From an archaeon (GTDB lineage: Archaea; Nanobdellota; Nanobdellia; Woesearchaeales; GW2011-AR9), in contig JAHFQW010000001.1 of NCBI GenBank assembly GCA_023259115.1, forward strand, positions 17,929 through 81,928: 64,000 nt of DNA, in the 5' to 3' direction. Position numbers and translations under genes: made by a program. The notes beneath the pieces are model-generated. The model ran no database searches. It saw nothing but the letters and a program-made list of their open reading frames with translations, and was not told the DNA's origin. This document shows positions 24,161 through 32,837 of this stretch, one piece after another. Positions within the stretch are counted from its first letter, which is position 1. Each line of letters opens with the position of its first letter.

Positions 24161-24249
24161 AGTAAACTACGTAGGATTTCGCACATGAATCATCGCAGTT
24201 TACTTATTAGATAACTGCGCCAAATGTGTTATAAACCGCGCAGTTATCT
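24161..24249. repeat. Paired-hairpin repeat, copy 1
   Basis: Stem 1 AGTAAACTACG/CGCAGTTTACT, linker TATT, stem 2 AGATAACTGCGC/GCGCAGTTATCT. It matches copy 2 at 25800 in the same orientation at 86 of 89 positions. The outermost bases (ATATAG..CTATAT) also pair. On the minus strand the loop of stem 2 holds TTTATAAC, a possible TATA box. Confidence 0.85.
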
Positions 24250-24261
24250 ATATCTTACATT

Positions 24262-25017
24262 TTATCGCTTCAAAAACTTCTCCACCCCTTCACGAAACGA
24301 CGGTGCCGCAACTGCCACTGCTTGCAATTCTTCCTCCAAACGCAACTGCTCATCAAAACGTTCAATAGTTCTACTCCTCATCGCTTTTTTAACCAAATTC
24401 AGAACCAGTGGCGAACGTCCTGCTAACTCTTGTGCTATCTGATAGGTCTCTCTTGCCAACTCATCAACCGTAGCATAGACTCCTGTAAGTAACCCCTCTG
24501 CTAACGCATCAGATGCTTTATATGTTTTTGCACGTAGTACAATCTCTAAAGCTTTCTTCTCACCCACCAATGCTGGAATCAAATACGTCCCCCCACACGC
24601 CGGAATTAACCCTCTCTCCACAAATGTAAACGCCAAACGACTCTGCTCAACCGCATACGTCAAATCACAAGCTAACGCAAACATCAACCCCGCACCAGAT
24701 GCCGAGCCATTCATTGCGCACACCACTGGTTTGGCACAAGAATAAATCTCTTTTGCAATCGGATCAAACAATGAACGATGCAATCGCACAATAGTATCTG
24801 TATCACTGAGATCCACACTTTTCAGATCCAATCCCCCGCAGAAAACCCCACCAGAACCCGTCAAATAAATAACCCGAACCTCATCAGACATACGTGCATC
24901 TTGAACAGCCTCATACAACAATCTCGCCGCAGGTTCATCCAACGTATTCGCCGCAGGTCTATTGAGCACAATTTTTGCAATGTGTTCATCCACACTATAT
25001 TGAATCATATCAGCCAT
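24262..25017 (-). CDS. Enoyl-CoA hydratase/isomerase (crotonase) family protein
   Basis: About 251 aa. IAKIVLNRPAANTLDEPAARLL, GSGGVFCGGLDLKSVD (oxyanion-hole glycines), NGSASGAGLMFALACDLTYA and FVERGLIPACGGTYLIPALVG (catalytic Glu position in VERGL) are the signature of the crotonase superfamily. It acts on CoA thioesters; no other fatty-acid gene is in the window, so substrate is unknown. The ATG at 25017 follows GGAGAGG by 8 bases; an ATG at 25038 overlapping the previous stop (ATGA) is the alternative. Such genes are rare in reduced archaea, so acquisition from bacteria is plausible. Confidence 0.82.
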   Translation of the reverse strand: MADMIQYSVDEHIAKIVLNRPAANTLDEPAARLLYEAVQDARMSDEVRVIYLTGSGGVFCGGLDLKSVDLSDTDTIVRLHRSLFDPIAKEIYSCAKPVVCAMNGSASGAGLMFALACDLTYAVEQSRLAFTFVERGLIPACGGTYLIPALVGEKKALEIVLRAKTYKASDALAEGLLTGVYATVDELARETYQIAQELAGRSPLVLNLVKKAMRSRTIERFDEQLRLEEELQAVAVAAPSFREGVEKFLKR

Positions 25018-25034
25018 TTCAATTTCCTCTCCAT

Positions 25035-25757
25035 TCAATTTCTTCCAAATACTTTTCTTGCCCCTCTCATAAGTTCCGCCGCAAGTGTCGTAATTTCACG
25101 TTCAACTAATTCTTGCTTTGTTGGCGGCACACCAGAATAAGATATACATCGTGCACTAGATGTCAACAGACTCACAAACCCATTCAAAATATATTTTGCT
25201 CCTTCTTGCACTTTTTCTCCTTCATGCATAAAAATCGGATGCACCGGAAACACCGCAAGTGTTCCTTGTTCTGGTCTAATCCGTAGCACTTCACAACGAG
25301 CACTGCGAAACACCGTATCCCCTCCTCTAAAATTATCATTCAGATACAAAATATACGCAAAACGCCTAGACAGTGCCAGAACCGAAGAATCATCCGAATG
25401 AATAGGAAAGCCATCACCCACATTATATTTTTTCATTCGAGGATCTAGTGTATAAATCCCTGCTTTCACTTTTTCCAAAAAAGGTTCATACGCAATATGC
25501 TCATCCAAATACTCATCAATCTGCGCACGTAATTTTCGATAGACAATTCCTAATAATTTCTCCCCCTGCATCTTCTCATCAGTCATAATAATCTGTTCAA
25601 ATGTAATAGCAGAACCATTCAACTGCTCTTGCGAATTTCGCTTAGGAGTCGCCTCAAAATAATCAATCACTCGTGAACACAAATCAGGAGTTAAAACACT
25701 CTGATAGAGTGCCATCCCATAGGGCAATCCCGAACCAATACGTGTAATATCTCCCAT
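25035..25757 (-). CDS. 2-oxoglutarate/Fe(II) dioxygenase, prolyl-4-hydroxylase-like
   Basis: About 241 aa. GFPIHSDDSSVLALSRRFAYILYLN gives the HxD iron motif, FMHEGEKV the distal His, and GAKYILNGFV the basic residue for 2-oxoglutarate; GGDTVFRSA is the usual GGxxxF turn. The family hydroxylates protein or small-molecule substrates and needs oxygen, which is notable in a group usually anaerobic. Start is unclear: ATG 25757 (MGDITRIG) is used; TTG at 25769 stands 9 bases after AGGAGG and is a good alternative. The frame continues upstream into the repeat. It overlaps the crotonase gene and shares its transcript. Confidence 0.78.
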   Translation of the reverse strand: MGDITRIGSGLPYGMALYQSVLTPDLCSRVIDYFEATPKRNSQEQLNGSAITFEQIIMTDEKMQGEKLLGIVYRKLRAQIDEYLDEHIAYEPFLEKVKAGIYTLDPRMKKYNVGDGFPIHSDDSSVLALSRRFAYILYLNDNFRGGDTVFRSARCEVLRIRPEQGTLAVFPVHPIFMHEGEKVQEGAKYILNGFVSLLTSSARCISYSGVPPTKQELVEREITTLAAELMRGARKVFGRN

Positions 25758-25799
25758 AATAAAAAACAACCCAAGAAACCTCCTCAATAATAATGATAT

Positions 25800-25888
25800 A
25801 GTAAACTGCGTAGGATGTCGCACATGAATCATCGCAGTTTACTTATTAGATAACTGCGCCAAATATGTTATAAACCGCGCAGTTATCT
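25800..25888. repeat. Paired-hairpin repeat, copy 2
   Basis: Stem 1 AGTAAACTGCG/CGCAGTTTACT, linker TATT, stem 2 AGATAACTGCGC/GCGCAGTTATCT. It differs from copy 1 at three of 89 positions, one of which (A to G in stem 1) completes the pairing. The two copies are direct repeats 1.64 kb apart and bracket exactly the crotonase and dioxygenase genes. Confidence 0.85.
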
Positions 25889-26006
25889 ATAACAATGAAT
25901 TTACCTCAATTTTATTTAAACCTTTCCCACTAAATTATGTCAAAAACGTACACATACCACTTATTTCACAACCTTTTTAAACAACCACCCACCCTCATAA
26001 ATTAAC

Positions 26007-26774
26007 ATGATGCTGCGCAAACTCTATTTAGGCGAACCAACCACAACCGCCCCCTCATTCTTCAAAGATAGATTAGTTCTCTGGTTTGACGCCGTGACAC
26101 CACAAACCATGAATACTCTAGATACATTTCTAGGTGGAAAATATCAATTAAAACAAGAAGCACCCGCCGAAGAACTAACAGGAGTGGACATTGTAGAGTA
26201 TGCGAACCAATCTTTATTTTTTCTGGGAAATGAAACCACAAACCTTTGGAAACATTTGAAGGAAAAAAAAGATGAATATTTGGATTTACTATCTGATGAA
26301 CTTAAAGATAATACTCCCGGAAATGATATACCCTTTACTTCAAATGCATTAGAATACAGCAATGCCATTAAAAATGCATTCACACAAATCACAAAAAAAA
26401 TGACAAAATTACAATACCACCAAAACCTAGAACATCACCTCCAAACCGGCAGTTCCGCCATGCTCTTCTATGCCAATCAATTACAATCATTTAAAGCAGA
26501 CACATGGACAATGGACCATCCCTCAGACGATTGGAACAGCGAACCATTGCAACCTCAAATCATAAAACTATCATTCCAACCATTCAGAAAAGATGTTCTA
26601 ACAGACCTTATAGGAATCCTCTTCGGAGAAGACCTCAACTACGAATCTCCTCGTCATAAAGAAGTATTACAACAAATCGTCTCCGGAAAACTCACCGAAT
26701 ATAGAGGACATGCTCTCTGCGAACATCGTGAAGCAGAACATAAAAATAAACAAGCTGCTCAACCAGCTCTATAA
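26007..26774 (+). CDS. Hypothetical protein, 255 aa
   Basis: I do not recognise this family. The protein is soluble and mixed alpha/beta, with a conserved-looking LVLWFDAVTPQTMNTLDTFLGG early and QPQIIKLSFQPFRKDVLTDL near residue 190; Lys/Glu-rich helices fill the middle, and the tail EHREAEHKNKQ is charged. No Cys cluster or membrane helix. TTTTTAAAC is centred about 28 bases before the ATG at 26007, so it is probably leaderless. It lies alone on the plus strand between minus-strand genes. Confidence 0.6.
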   Translation: MMLRKLYLGEPTTTAPSFFKDRLVLWFDAVTPQTMNTLDTFLGGKYQLKQEAPAEELTGVDIVEYANQSLFFLGNETTNLWKHLKEKKDEYLDLLSDELKDNTPGNDIPFTSNALEYSNAIKNAFTQITKKMTKLQYHQNLEHHLQTGSSAMLFYANQLQSFKADTWTMDHPSDDWNSEPLQPQIIKLSFQPFRKDVLTDLIGILFGEDLNYESPRHKEVLQQIVSGKLTEYRGHALCEHREAEHKNKQAAQPAL

Positions 26775-26807
26775 AACTAAAGAGAAAATCATCTCATTTC
26801 TTCACAC

Positions 26808-28727
26808 TCAAACCTCCTTCTTCAACTCCATCAAATAATCTCGCAGCTCCATCGCCGCTTCAAAATCAAGCTTCTCCGCCGCTGCGCGCATCTGCGCCTC
26901 AACTTCAATCATCTTTTTGTGCAAATCAGATTTAGCTAGATGTTTTACTCCTTTTACCGAACGTTTTTGAGTTGTAATATGTTTAATAATGGTTTGTGGA
27001 ACAATGTTATGCATTTTATTAAACACGATTTGCTCTTCTCTTCTCTGTTGCGTAATTGAAATAGCACGACGCATAGAATCAGTAATTTTATTCGCATACA
27101 TAATCACGTGACCCGATTCATTACGTGCCGCTCGTCCAATCGTTTGAATTAAACTACGCTCATCTCGTAAAAATCCTTCTTTATCCGCATCTAAAATAGC
27201 AACTAATTGCACTTCTGGCACATCTAACCCCTCACGCAATAAATTGATCCCCACCAACACATCATACTCCCCCGCTCGTAACGCCCGCAACAATTCAATC
27301 CTATCTAAACTCTCAACCTCCGCATGCATATATCTAACACGTACATCTTTTCCCGCTAAATACTCCGTCAAATCCTCTGCCATCTTCTTGGTAAGTGTTG
27401 TCACAAATACGCGTCCACCCAAAGAAACCGTTGCAGCAATCTCAACGAGCAAATCTGTAATCTGCCCCGTAATTGGCCGCACAACAATTTGAGGATCAAG
27501 TAAGCCTGTCGGACGAATAACTAAATTAACCACCTGCCCACTTCGCTCCAGTTCATACAACGCCGGTGTTGCCGACACAAATATCACATGCTTCAAATAC
27601 TTCTCAAACTCTGAAAACATCAAAGGCCGATTGTCATACGCACAAGGCAGCCTAAACCCATACTCCACCAAATTCTTCTTACGTGAATAATCCCCTTTGT
27701 ACATCCCCTGCGCCTGCGGAATCGTTCGATGACTCTCATCAATAATCATCAAAAAATCTTTTGGAAAATAATCTAACAAACAAAACGGCGCACTCCCCGG
27801 CTCTCGACCATCCAAATGCCGAGAATAATTCTCAATCCCCGTACAATATCCCACTTCTTTAATCATCTCCAAATCATACGTCACCCGTTTACGTAACCGT
27901 TCTTGTTCCAGCAGTCCCAGTGTTGGTGCATAATCCTCCAACTCCGCAAGTATTGCCTCTGTTGCCTCTTTCATCTTCTTCTCTGGTGCAACAAACTGCT
28001 TGGCAGGAAAAATCTTAATCCCATCAAGAACCGTAATCACCTCAAGCGTCACGGCATGCAGTTCTGAAATCATCTCAACCTCATCACCACATAATTCGAT
28101 ACGAATAATCGTTTTATCATATGCCAAAAACACATCAATAACATCTCCTCGAACCCGAAACCTTCCCTGCTCAAGCACCTCATCATTGCGCACATACTGC
28201 ATCGCAATCAAATGCTCAATGATACGCTGCCGTGAAAAATTTTCCCTCAGCGCAATCCGCAGCGACATCTCTGTAAAATCAAACGGATTCCCCGCACCAT
28301 AAATGCACGAAATAGATGCCACCACAATCACATCATCACGTGACAACAATGCCGCCATCGTCTTGAGACGCATCTTCTCAATCTCCTCATTCACCGTAGA
28401 CTCTTTTTCAATATACGTATCAGACGTAGGGATATAACTCTCTGGTTGATAATAATCAAAATAAGAAATAAAATACTCCACCCGATTCTCTGGAAAAAAC
28501 TCCCTAAATTCCGTATACAACTGCGCCGCCAGCGTCTTATTATGTGCAAGTACCAGTGTTGGCATCTGTACTGCCGCAATCACATTCGCCATCACAAACG
28601 TCTTCCCACTTCCCGTTATACCCAGCAACGTCTGGCTCGCATACTTCTTATATCCCACAACCAGTTTTCTAATAGCTTCAGGCTGTCCACCTGCTGGTTT
28701 CATGGTAGTTGATAATGTAAATGCCAT
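26808..28727 (-). CDS. uvrB: Excision nuclease subunit UvrB
   Basis: 639 aa, close to full length. LLGITGSGKTFVMANVIAAV (Walker A), the beta-hairpin region YFDYYQPESYIPTSDTYIEKE, DFLMIIDESHRTIPQ (DESH box), VIFVSATPALYELE, VGINLLREGLDVPEV and QTIGRAARN cover the helicase motifs; the C-terminal UVR motif (KKMIEVEAQMRAAAEKLDF) binds UvrC. It verifies DNA damage and loads UvrC. UvrABC in archaea is a transfer from bacteria. It shares orientation with uvrC and uvrA but has its own upstream region. Confidence 0.97.
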   Translation of the reverse strand: MAFTLSTTMKPAGGQPEAIRKLVVGYKKYASQTLLGITGSGKTFVMANVIAAVQMPTLVLAHNKTLAAQLYTEFREFFPENRVEYFISYFDYYQPESYIPTSDTYIEKESTVNEEIEKMRLKTMAALLSRDDVIVVASISCIYGAGNPFDFTEMSLRIALRENFSRQRIIEHLIAMQYVRNDEVLEQGRFRVRGDVIDVFLAYDKTIIRIELCGDEVEMISELHAVTLEVITVLDGIKIFPAKQFVAPEKKMKEATEAILAELEDYAPTLGLLEQERLRKRVTYDLEMIKEVGYCTGIENYSRHLDGREPGSAPFCLLDYFPKDFLMIIDESHRTIPQAQGMYKGDYSRKKNLVEYGFRLPCAYDNRPLMFSEFEKYLKHVIFVSATPALYELERSGQVVNLVIRPTGLLDPQIVVRPITGQITDLLVEIAATVSLGGRVFVTTLTKKMAEDLTEYLAGKDVRVRYMHAEVESLDRIELLRALRAGEYDVLVGINLLREGLDVPEVQLVAILDADKEGFLRDERSLIQTIGRAARNESGHVIMYANKITDSMRRAISITQQRREEQIVFNKMHNIVPQTIIKHITTQKRSVKGVKHLAKSDLHKKMIEVEAQMRAAAEKLDFEAAMELRDYLMELKKEV

Positions 28728-28828
28728 AATGAATAGGAATAGTTAGTAAAAATAAATTATTAAATGAATTTTTTATTAAAGTATCGGTAAAAAAATAAGT
28801 GGAATGTTTTTCCAATGAGAAATCATAT

Positions 28829-29221
28829 TTATTTTACTTGGGGCAATAGTTTATTTTTCGTTAGTTTGTGATAACAAATATAAGACGCAACTAAGATGCC
28901 CAGGAAGAATAACGGGAATAGAGCCATAGCCCCGAATCCATCAACTGCTATTATACTTACAAAAGCAAAGATAAAATCAAACCCAAATCCGGCATATGCC
29001 CACTCTTTTATACGAGAGGGTACCTTCGGAATTATTAACGTAAGCGTACCTAGGACTTTAAATACAACAAGTATTACCCCAAAATAATCAGGATAACCTA
29101 AATGTCTAATACCCTCTTTTGCAAATTCAGTTTGAAAAGTCAGAGCAGGTAATATTCCCTCAAATAAAAAAATGATGATAGTTGATATCCAGAACATAAT
29201 TTTTATTTTTTTTATATCCAT
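28829..29221 (-). CDS. DoxX-like membrane protein
   Basis: 130 aa with four membrane segments. The pattern EGILPALTFQTEFAKEGIRH, LGYPDYFGVILVVFKVLGTL, then WAYAGFGFDFIFAF matches the DoxX-like (DUF/DoxX_2) family that occurs in bacteria near SRPBCC genes; function is unknown, perhaps redox or transport related. It lies 35 bases downstream of the SRPBCC gene, so they form an operon. The two genes are A/T-rich with less strand bias than neighbours, consistent with recent arrival. Confidence 0.75.
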   Translation of the reverse strand: MDIKKIKIMFWISTIIIFLFEGILPALTFQTEFAKEGIRHLGYPDYFGVILVVFKVLGTLTLIIPKVPSRIKEWAYAGFGFDFIFAFVSIIAVDGFGAMALFPLFFLGILVASYICYHKLTKNKLLPQVK

Positions 29222-29256
29222 TGTATTTACTCTTAAAAATGTTTATTTTCCAACTA

Positions 29257-29670
29257 TTATTTAATTGTTTCGATATATCTTTTAAAATTGTCAAGTATAG
29301 CCTGCCAACCTTTTCTCTGAAGATATTCTGAATTTTCATTCTCCATCTCAAAAGTCTCAGAGATATGAATACCTCTTTGTGTTTGTGTGAAATGTACTTC
29401 TACATTTCTTCCATCTTCAATTCTATATGAAATTTTTTTAGAAGGTATAATTTCAGTATATATTCCCTTAAAATCAAATCCAAAACTACCATCTTTAGCT
29501 TCCATACGTGAAAAAAATTTCCCACCAACACGTAAATCATTTTCTGCTTTTAGTGTATGCCAGTCATCCGAGGCATTATTCCATTTTATAATATGTTTAG
29601 GCTCAGTCCAATATGTCCAGACTGTTTCTATCGGAGTATGTACCATTGTTTTAACAGTGATTGTATTCAT
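29257..29670 (-). CDS. SRPBCC (AHSA1-like) protein
   Basis: 137 aa. TVKTMVHTPIETVWTYWTEP then HIIKWNNASDDWHTLKAEND and RVGGKFFSRMEAKDG are the start of the activator-of-Hsp90-like START/SRPBCC fold, with a C-terminal helix QRKGWQAILDNFKRYIE. These proteins bind hydrophobic ligands; the function of this subgroup is unknown. Together with the DoxX-like gene it makes a pair common in bacteria, which suggests horizontal transfer. The ATG is preceded by an A/T-rich stretch with no clear ribosome-binding site. Confidence 0.8.
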   Translation of the reverse strand: MNTITVKTMVHTPIETVWTYWTEPKHIIKWNNASDDWHTLKAENDLRVGGKFFSRMEAKDGSFGFDFKGIYTEIIPSKKISYRIEDGRNVEVHFTQTQRGIHISETFEMENENSEYLQRKGWQAILDNFKRYIETIK

Positions 29671-29731
29671 TATTGTTTAAAAAATATTTTCCTAATCAAC
29701 TGAAATAATTTTCCCTTATTTATAAATATTC

Positions 29732-31285
29732 TCACTTCACAAACTCCATCTCCCTCTTTTTCCTATTATACGATAACACAAAACGATGCACACTATCCCG
29801 AACTTGTCGAATAAATAACATCATCGGACTTGCCGCATCAAAGCGTAAAGCCTCAGATGACCCAGGAATATAAATCTCCTCCTCTTGCTTTGCCAATCCA
29901 ATAATAGGAATATGTAACCCAACACTTTGCAACGCCTCAAGCGCCGCACCCAATTGTCCCAATCCCCCATCAATAATAATCAAATCAGGCATCTTCAACC
30001 CCTCATCACGCAATCTCAAATATCTTCTTAAAACAACCTCTTTCATCGATGCAAAATCATCCTGCCTCGAAACAGAACGCACCTCAAAGCGCCGATACTC
30101 TTTTGTATTAGGCATTCCACAAAGCCACTGTGTCATCCCCCCTACAATAAATTGATCACCTAAATTCGAGATATCAAAACATTCAATCACATAAGGTATA
30201 CTTGGTAAATAAAGCTTTTCCTGCATTGTCTTAAGCACCACACTCTCAAGCGCAAGCAAAGCATTTTTCTCTGCAAGTAACACCAAATCATGCTTCTCAC
30301 CACGAAGAGGAAACGTCAACCTAACCACCCTAGTAGAAAACCGTGCCAAATACGCCTCCACAACCTCTCTCTGCTCACCTAAATCCTCATTTACAATGAT
30401 TTCCTGCGGCACATAATTTTGTGAATAATACAATGTCAAAAAACTCACAAAAACATCTGGAACATAATCAAAACGAAACTCTTTCTTTCCCGAAATAACT
30501 CCCCGAGAGATAGAGAACAACACAACCACTGCTAAAGAATCATCATGACGCATCACCACCACATCCTGATCAAACTGCTTGAGTAAATCCACTTTTTGTT
30601 TCTCATCTAAATGATCAATCGCCTCAATATTTCTCTTTATCTCCAGTGCCGCTTCATAACGCATCCCCTGTGATGCCTCTTTCATCTCTTCATTCAACCG
30701 TCCAACCACCTCTTTTGTATCGCCTTTCAAAAACAAGATTGCCTCACGAACCTGTTGGGCATATCCCTCTTTATTAACCGCCCCAATACAAGGAGCCGTA
30801 CACAACCCAATATGATAATTCAAACATGCTCGTTTTGGCATTGTTCGACACACCCTCAACTTAAACAACCGCACCGCCAGATCCAGCACCCTCTTGCGTG
30901 AATATCCATCCGTATACGGTCCAAATAACTTCACCCCTCGCTCCACGCTGCGCGTAGAAAAAATCCGTGGAAACTCCTCCAAACTCAGCCCAATATACGC
31001 ATACGTCTTGCCATCTTTCAAATCAATATTATATTTAGGTTTGTGCTGCTTAATCAATCTATTCTCCAATAGCAGCGCCTCTACCTCAGAATCAACCACA
31101 ATAAAATCCATATCCGCAATATGAGAGACCAAAACCTGTGTCTTTGCATTCTTCTCAGACGCATTAAAATAAGAACCAACCCTGCTCTTAAGACTCTTCG
31201 CCTTGCCAATATAAATAATCTTCCCCTCTTTATCTTTAAAGAGATAGACCCCAGGCTGTTGCGGAAGAGAGGATACAGTAATCAT
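29732..31285 (-). CDS. uvrC: Excision nuclease subunit UvrC, lacking the C-terminal HhH domain
   Basis: 517 aa, about 80-100 shorter than typical UvrC. Present are the GIY-YIG nuclease (QPGVYLFKDKEGKIIYIGKAKSL), the Cys-rich linker (CRTMPKRACLNYHIGLCTAPC), a UVR motif near residue 200 and the RNase H-like 5' nuclease (IECFDISNLGDQFIVGGM, DLIIIDGGLGQL, DSVHRFVLSYNRKKR). The protein ends shortly after the last motif, where other UvrC proteins continue with two helix-hairpin-helix motifs that bind DNA. The end is a clean stop, not a window artefact. The double incision may thus depend on another DNA-binding partner. Confidence 0.95.
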   Translation of the reverse strand: MITVSSLPQQPGVYLFKDKEGKIIYIGKAKSLKSRVGSYFNASEKNAKTQVLVSHIADMDFIVVDSEVEALLLENRLIKQHKPKYNIDLKDGKTYAYIGLSLEEFPRIFSTRSVERGVKLFGPYTDGYSRKRVLDLAVRLFKLRVCRTMPKRACLNYHIGLCTAPCIGAVNKEGYAQQVREAILFLKGDTKEVVGRLNEEMKEASQGMRYEAALEIKRNIEAIDHLDEKQKVDLLKQFDQDVVVMRHDDSLAVVVLFSISRGVISGKKEFRFDYVPDVFVSFLTLYYSQNYVPQEIIVNEDLGEQREVVEAYLARFSTRVVRLTFPLRGEKHDLVLLAEKNALLALESVVLKTMQEKLYLPSIPYVIECFDISNLGDQFIVGGMTQWLCGMPNTKEYRRFEVRSVSRQDDFASMKEVVLRRYLRLRDEGLKMPDLIIIDGGLGQLGAALEALQSVGLHIPIIGLAKQEEEIYIPGSSEALRFDAASPMMLFIRQVRDSVHRFVLSYNRKKREMEFVK

Positions 31286-31445
31286 AGGATAGAAAATAGA
31301 TAGTAATTTAAGAAGGTTATTGAAGAGAAGTGTATCATTGAACTATTTTGATATAACATAAATCTTTGATAGACACAACGCTTCAACTAGTACGAAATCT
31401 ATCCAGAGAAAGCCAAAAATCCATACACACAACCTACACCACTCC

Positions 31446-31486
31446 CCACTGGTCACACTGGTCAAGTGCGGAAAAGATATTTAAAT
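31446..31486 (+). promoter_or_regulatory. Double-box operator and TATA upstream of the RhuM remnant
   Basis: Bases 31446-31468 contain two copies of ACTGGTCA separated by one base (first part CCACTGGTCACACTGG), followed after 8 bases by the TATA box ATATTTAAAT (31477-31486). The same arrangement, with ACTGGACA boxes, precedes uvrA (37219-37178 on the minus strand); 20 of 23 bases agree. A shared activator or repressor site is inferred. Confidence 0.55.
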
Positions 31487-31507
31487 ACCATCGGGTTATT
31501 ATGTAAG

Positions 31508-31771
31508 ATGACCAAAGACCTCACCATGAGAAACAGCACCGCTGAATTCTTAATATTTACCGCTCAGTCACAAGAAGAATCAATTGAAGTAAAGTACGCT
31601 GATGAAACAGTCTGGCTTACTCAAGCTATGATTGCCAAGCTTTTTGATAAAGGAAGAAGTACAATAACGCAACATTTAAATGAAATATTTAAATCTGGAG
31701 AATTGGATGAAAATTCAGCATGTCGGGATTTCCGACATACTGCTTCTGATGGACAGAAATATATAACCTAA
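31508..31771 (+). pseudogene. RhuM-family protein, N-terminal fragment
   Basis: 88 codons from ATG 31508: STAEFLIFTAQSQEESIEVK, DETVWLTQAMIAKLFDKGRS, then TITQHLNEIFKSGELDE. This is the start of RhuM-like proteins (virulence RhuM / Fic-associated), which are normally over 300 aa and continue DGKxYxTxFYNLDAIIAVGYR. Here the frame stops at KYIT-TAA and the rest is missing, so it is a truncated remnant or a minimal DNA-binding version. The ATG is 26 bases from the TATA centre (leaderless). The intergenic 31772-31835 shows no further RhuM sequence. Confidence 0.7.
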
Positions 31772-31835
31772 AACAGAGGCAACCTAAAATGTTTGCACCC
31801 TACTTCAAACACACCATGCAAAACAAGAGGCAAAT

Positions 31836-32684
31836 ATGAATCCTACTAACGCTTTAGTAGCCTTTGAAGGAAAGAACATTCGTAGATTATGGTATAACGA
31901 GAAATGGCACTTTTCAGTTATAGATGTCGTGGAGGTATTAACAGATAGTTCTATTCCTAAAAGATACTGGTCTGATTTAAAAACTAAGCTTTTAGAAGAA
32001 GGATTTGAACCGTACGATAAAATCGTACAGTTGAAAATGCTGGCAGAAGATGGTAAATTAAGAGAAACAGATTGTGCCAATACAGAAAACATGCTAAGGG
32101 TAGTCCAATCCATCCCCTCAAAGAAAGCAGAACCATTTAAACGCTGGCTGGCTCAAGTTGGCTATGAAAGAATTAAGGAAATTGAAAACCCAGAACTTGC
32201 TCAAGATAGGGTAAAAGAATATTATGAACTAAAAGGATATCCAAAAGAATGGATTGATAAACGTTTAAGAGGAATAGCTATCAGGCAAGAACTAACTGAT
32301 GAATGGAAAAGTAGAGGTGTTGAAGAACAGAAAGATTTTTCTATTCTTACAAATGAAATAAGCAAAGCCACTTTTGGCAAAACAGTGGGGGAATATAAGC
32401 AGTTTAAAGGATTGAAAAGACCAAATCAGAACCTACGAGATCACATGACTGATTGGGAACTTATTTTAAATATGGTTGGAGAAAAAGCTACTACCGAAAT
32501 CACTATTGCCAAAGATGCTAAAAGATTCTCAAAACTTAAACAAACAGCTAAAGAAGGTGGAAATATCGCTAAAAATACACGTAAAGAATTAGAGCAAAAG
32601 ATTGGGAAATCAATCATCTCTAATGAGAACTACCTCCACCTAGAAAAAGAGAAGAAGAAAAATGAGTTAGAGTCTGACAAATGA
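31836..32684 (+). CDS. dinD: DinD-like protein with BRO-N antirepressor domain
   Basis: 282 aa. LVAFEGKNIRRLWYNEKWHF then SVIDVVEVLTDSSIPKRYWS is the BRO-N fold, and the rest (VVQSIPSKKAEPFKRWLAQV, ALxDEWKxRG-like ELTDEWKSRGVEEQKDFSIL, KATFGKTVGEYKQFKGL) is the conserved body of DNA-damage-inducible protein D, an inhibitor of RecA-type recombination in bacteria and common in prophages. Base use lacks the regional C bias, so the gene is probably acquired. The clear promoter belongs to the RhuM remnant 330 bases upstream; the two may be co-transcribed. Confidence 0.82.
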   Translation: MNPTNALVAFEGKNIRRLWYNEKWHFSVIDVVEVLTDSSIPKRYWSDLKTKLLEEGFEPYDKIVQLKMLAEDGKLRETDCANTENMLRVVQSIPSKKAEPFKRWLAQVGYERIKEIENPELAQDRVKEYYELKGYPKEWIDKRLRGIAIRQELTDEWKSRGVEEQKDFSILTNEISKATFGKTVGEYKQFKGLKRPNQNLRDHMTDWELILNMVGEKATTEITIAKDAKRFSKLKQTAKEGGNIAKNTRKELEQKIGKSIISNENYLHLEKEKKKNELESDK

Positions 32685-32825
32685 TTTCCAAATTCAGCCC
32701 TGCCGAACTCAAAGCTTGTACCAAATAATAAAAGCCTATCAAGAAAATGCTCCAGAAAGTGAAGAAGAATCTTACCATGATTACTATGGTAAATAGGAGG
32801 AGCAAATCAGTAAGAAAATTATCTC
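32685..32825 (+). other. Intergenic stretch with a possible peptide remnant
   Basis: A frame without start codon reads PCRTQSLYQIIKAYQENAP then ESEEESYHDYYGK and stops at TAG just before AGGAGGAGC. It looks like the tail of a lost gene. The AGGAGG is too far (about 40 bases) from the next start codon to serve it. Confidence 0.25.
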
Positions 32826-32837
32826 GTGCCCCAAACC

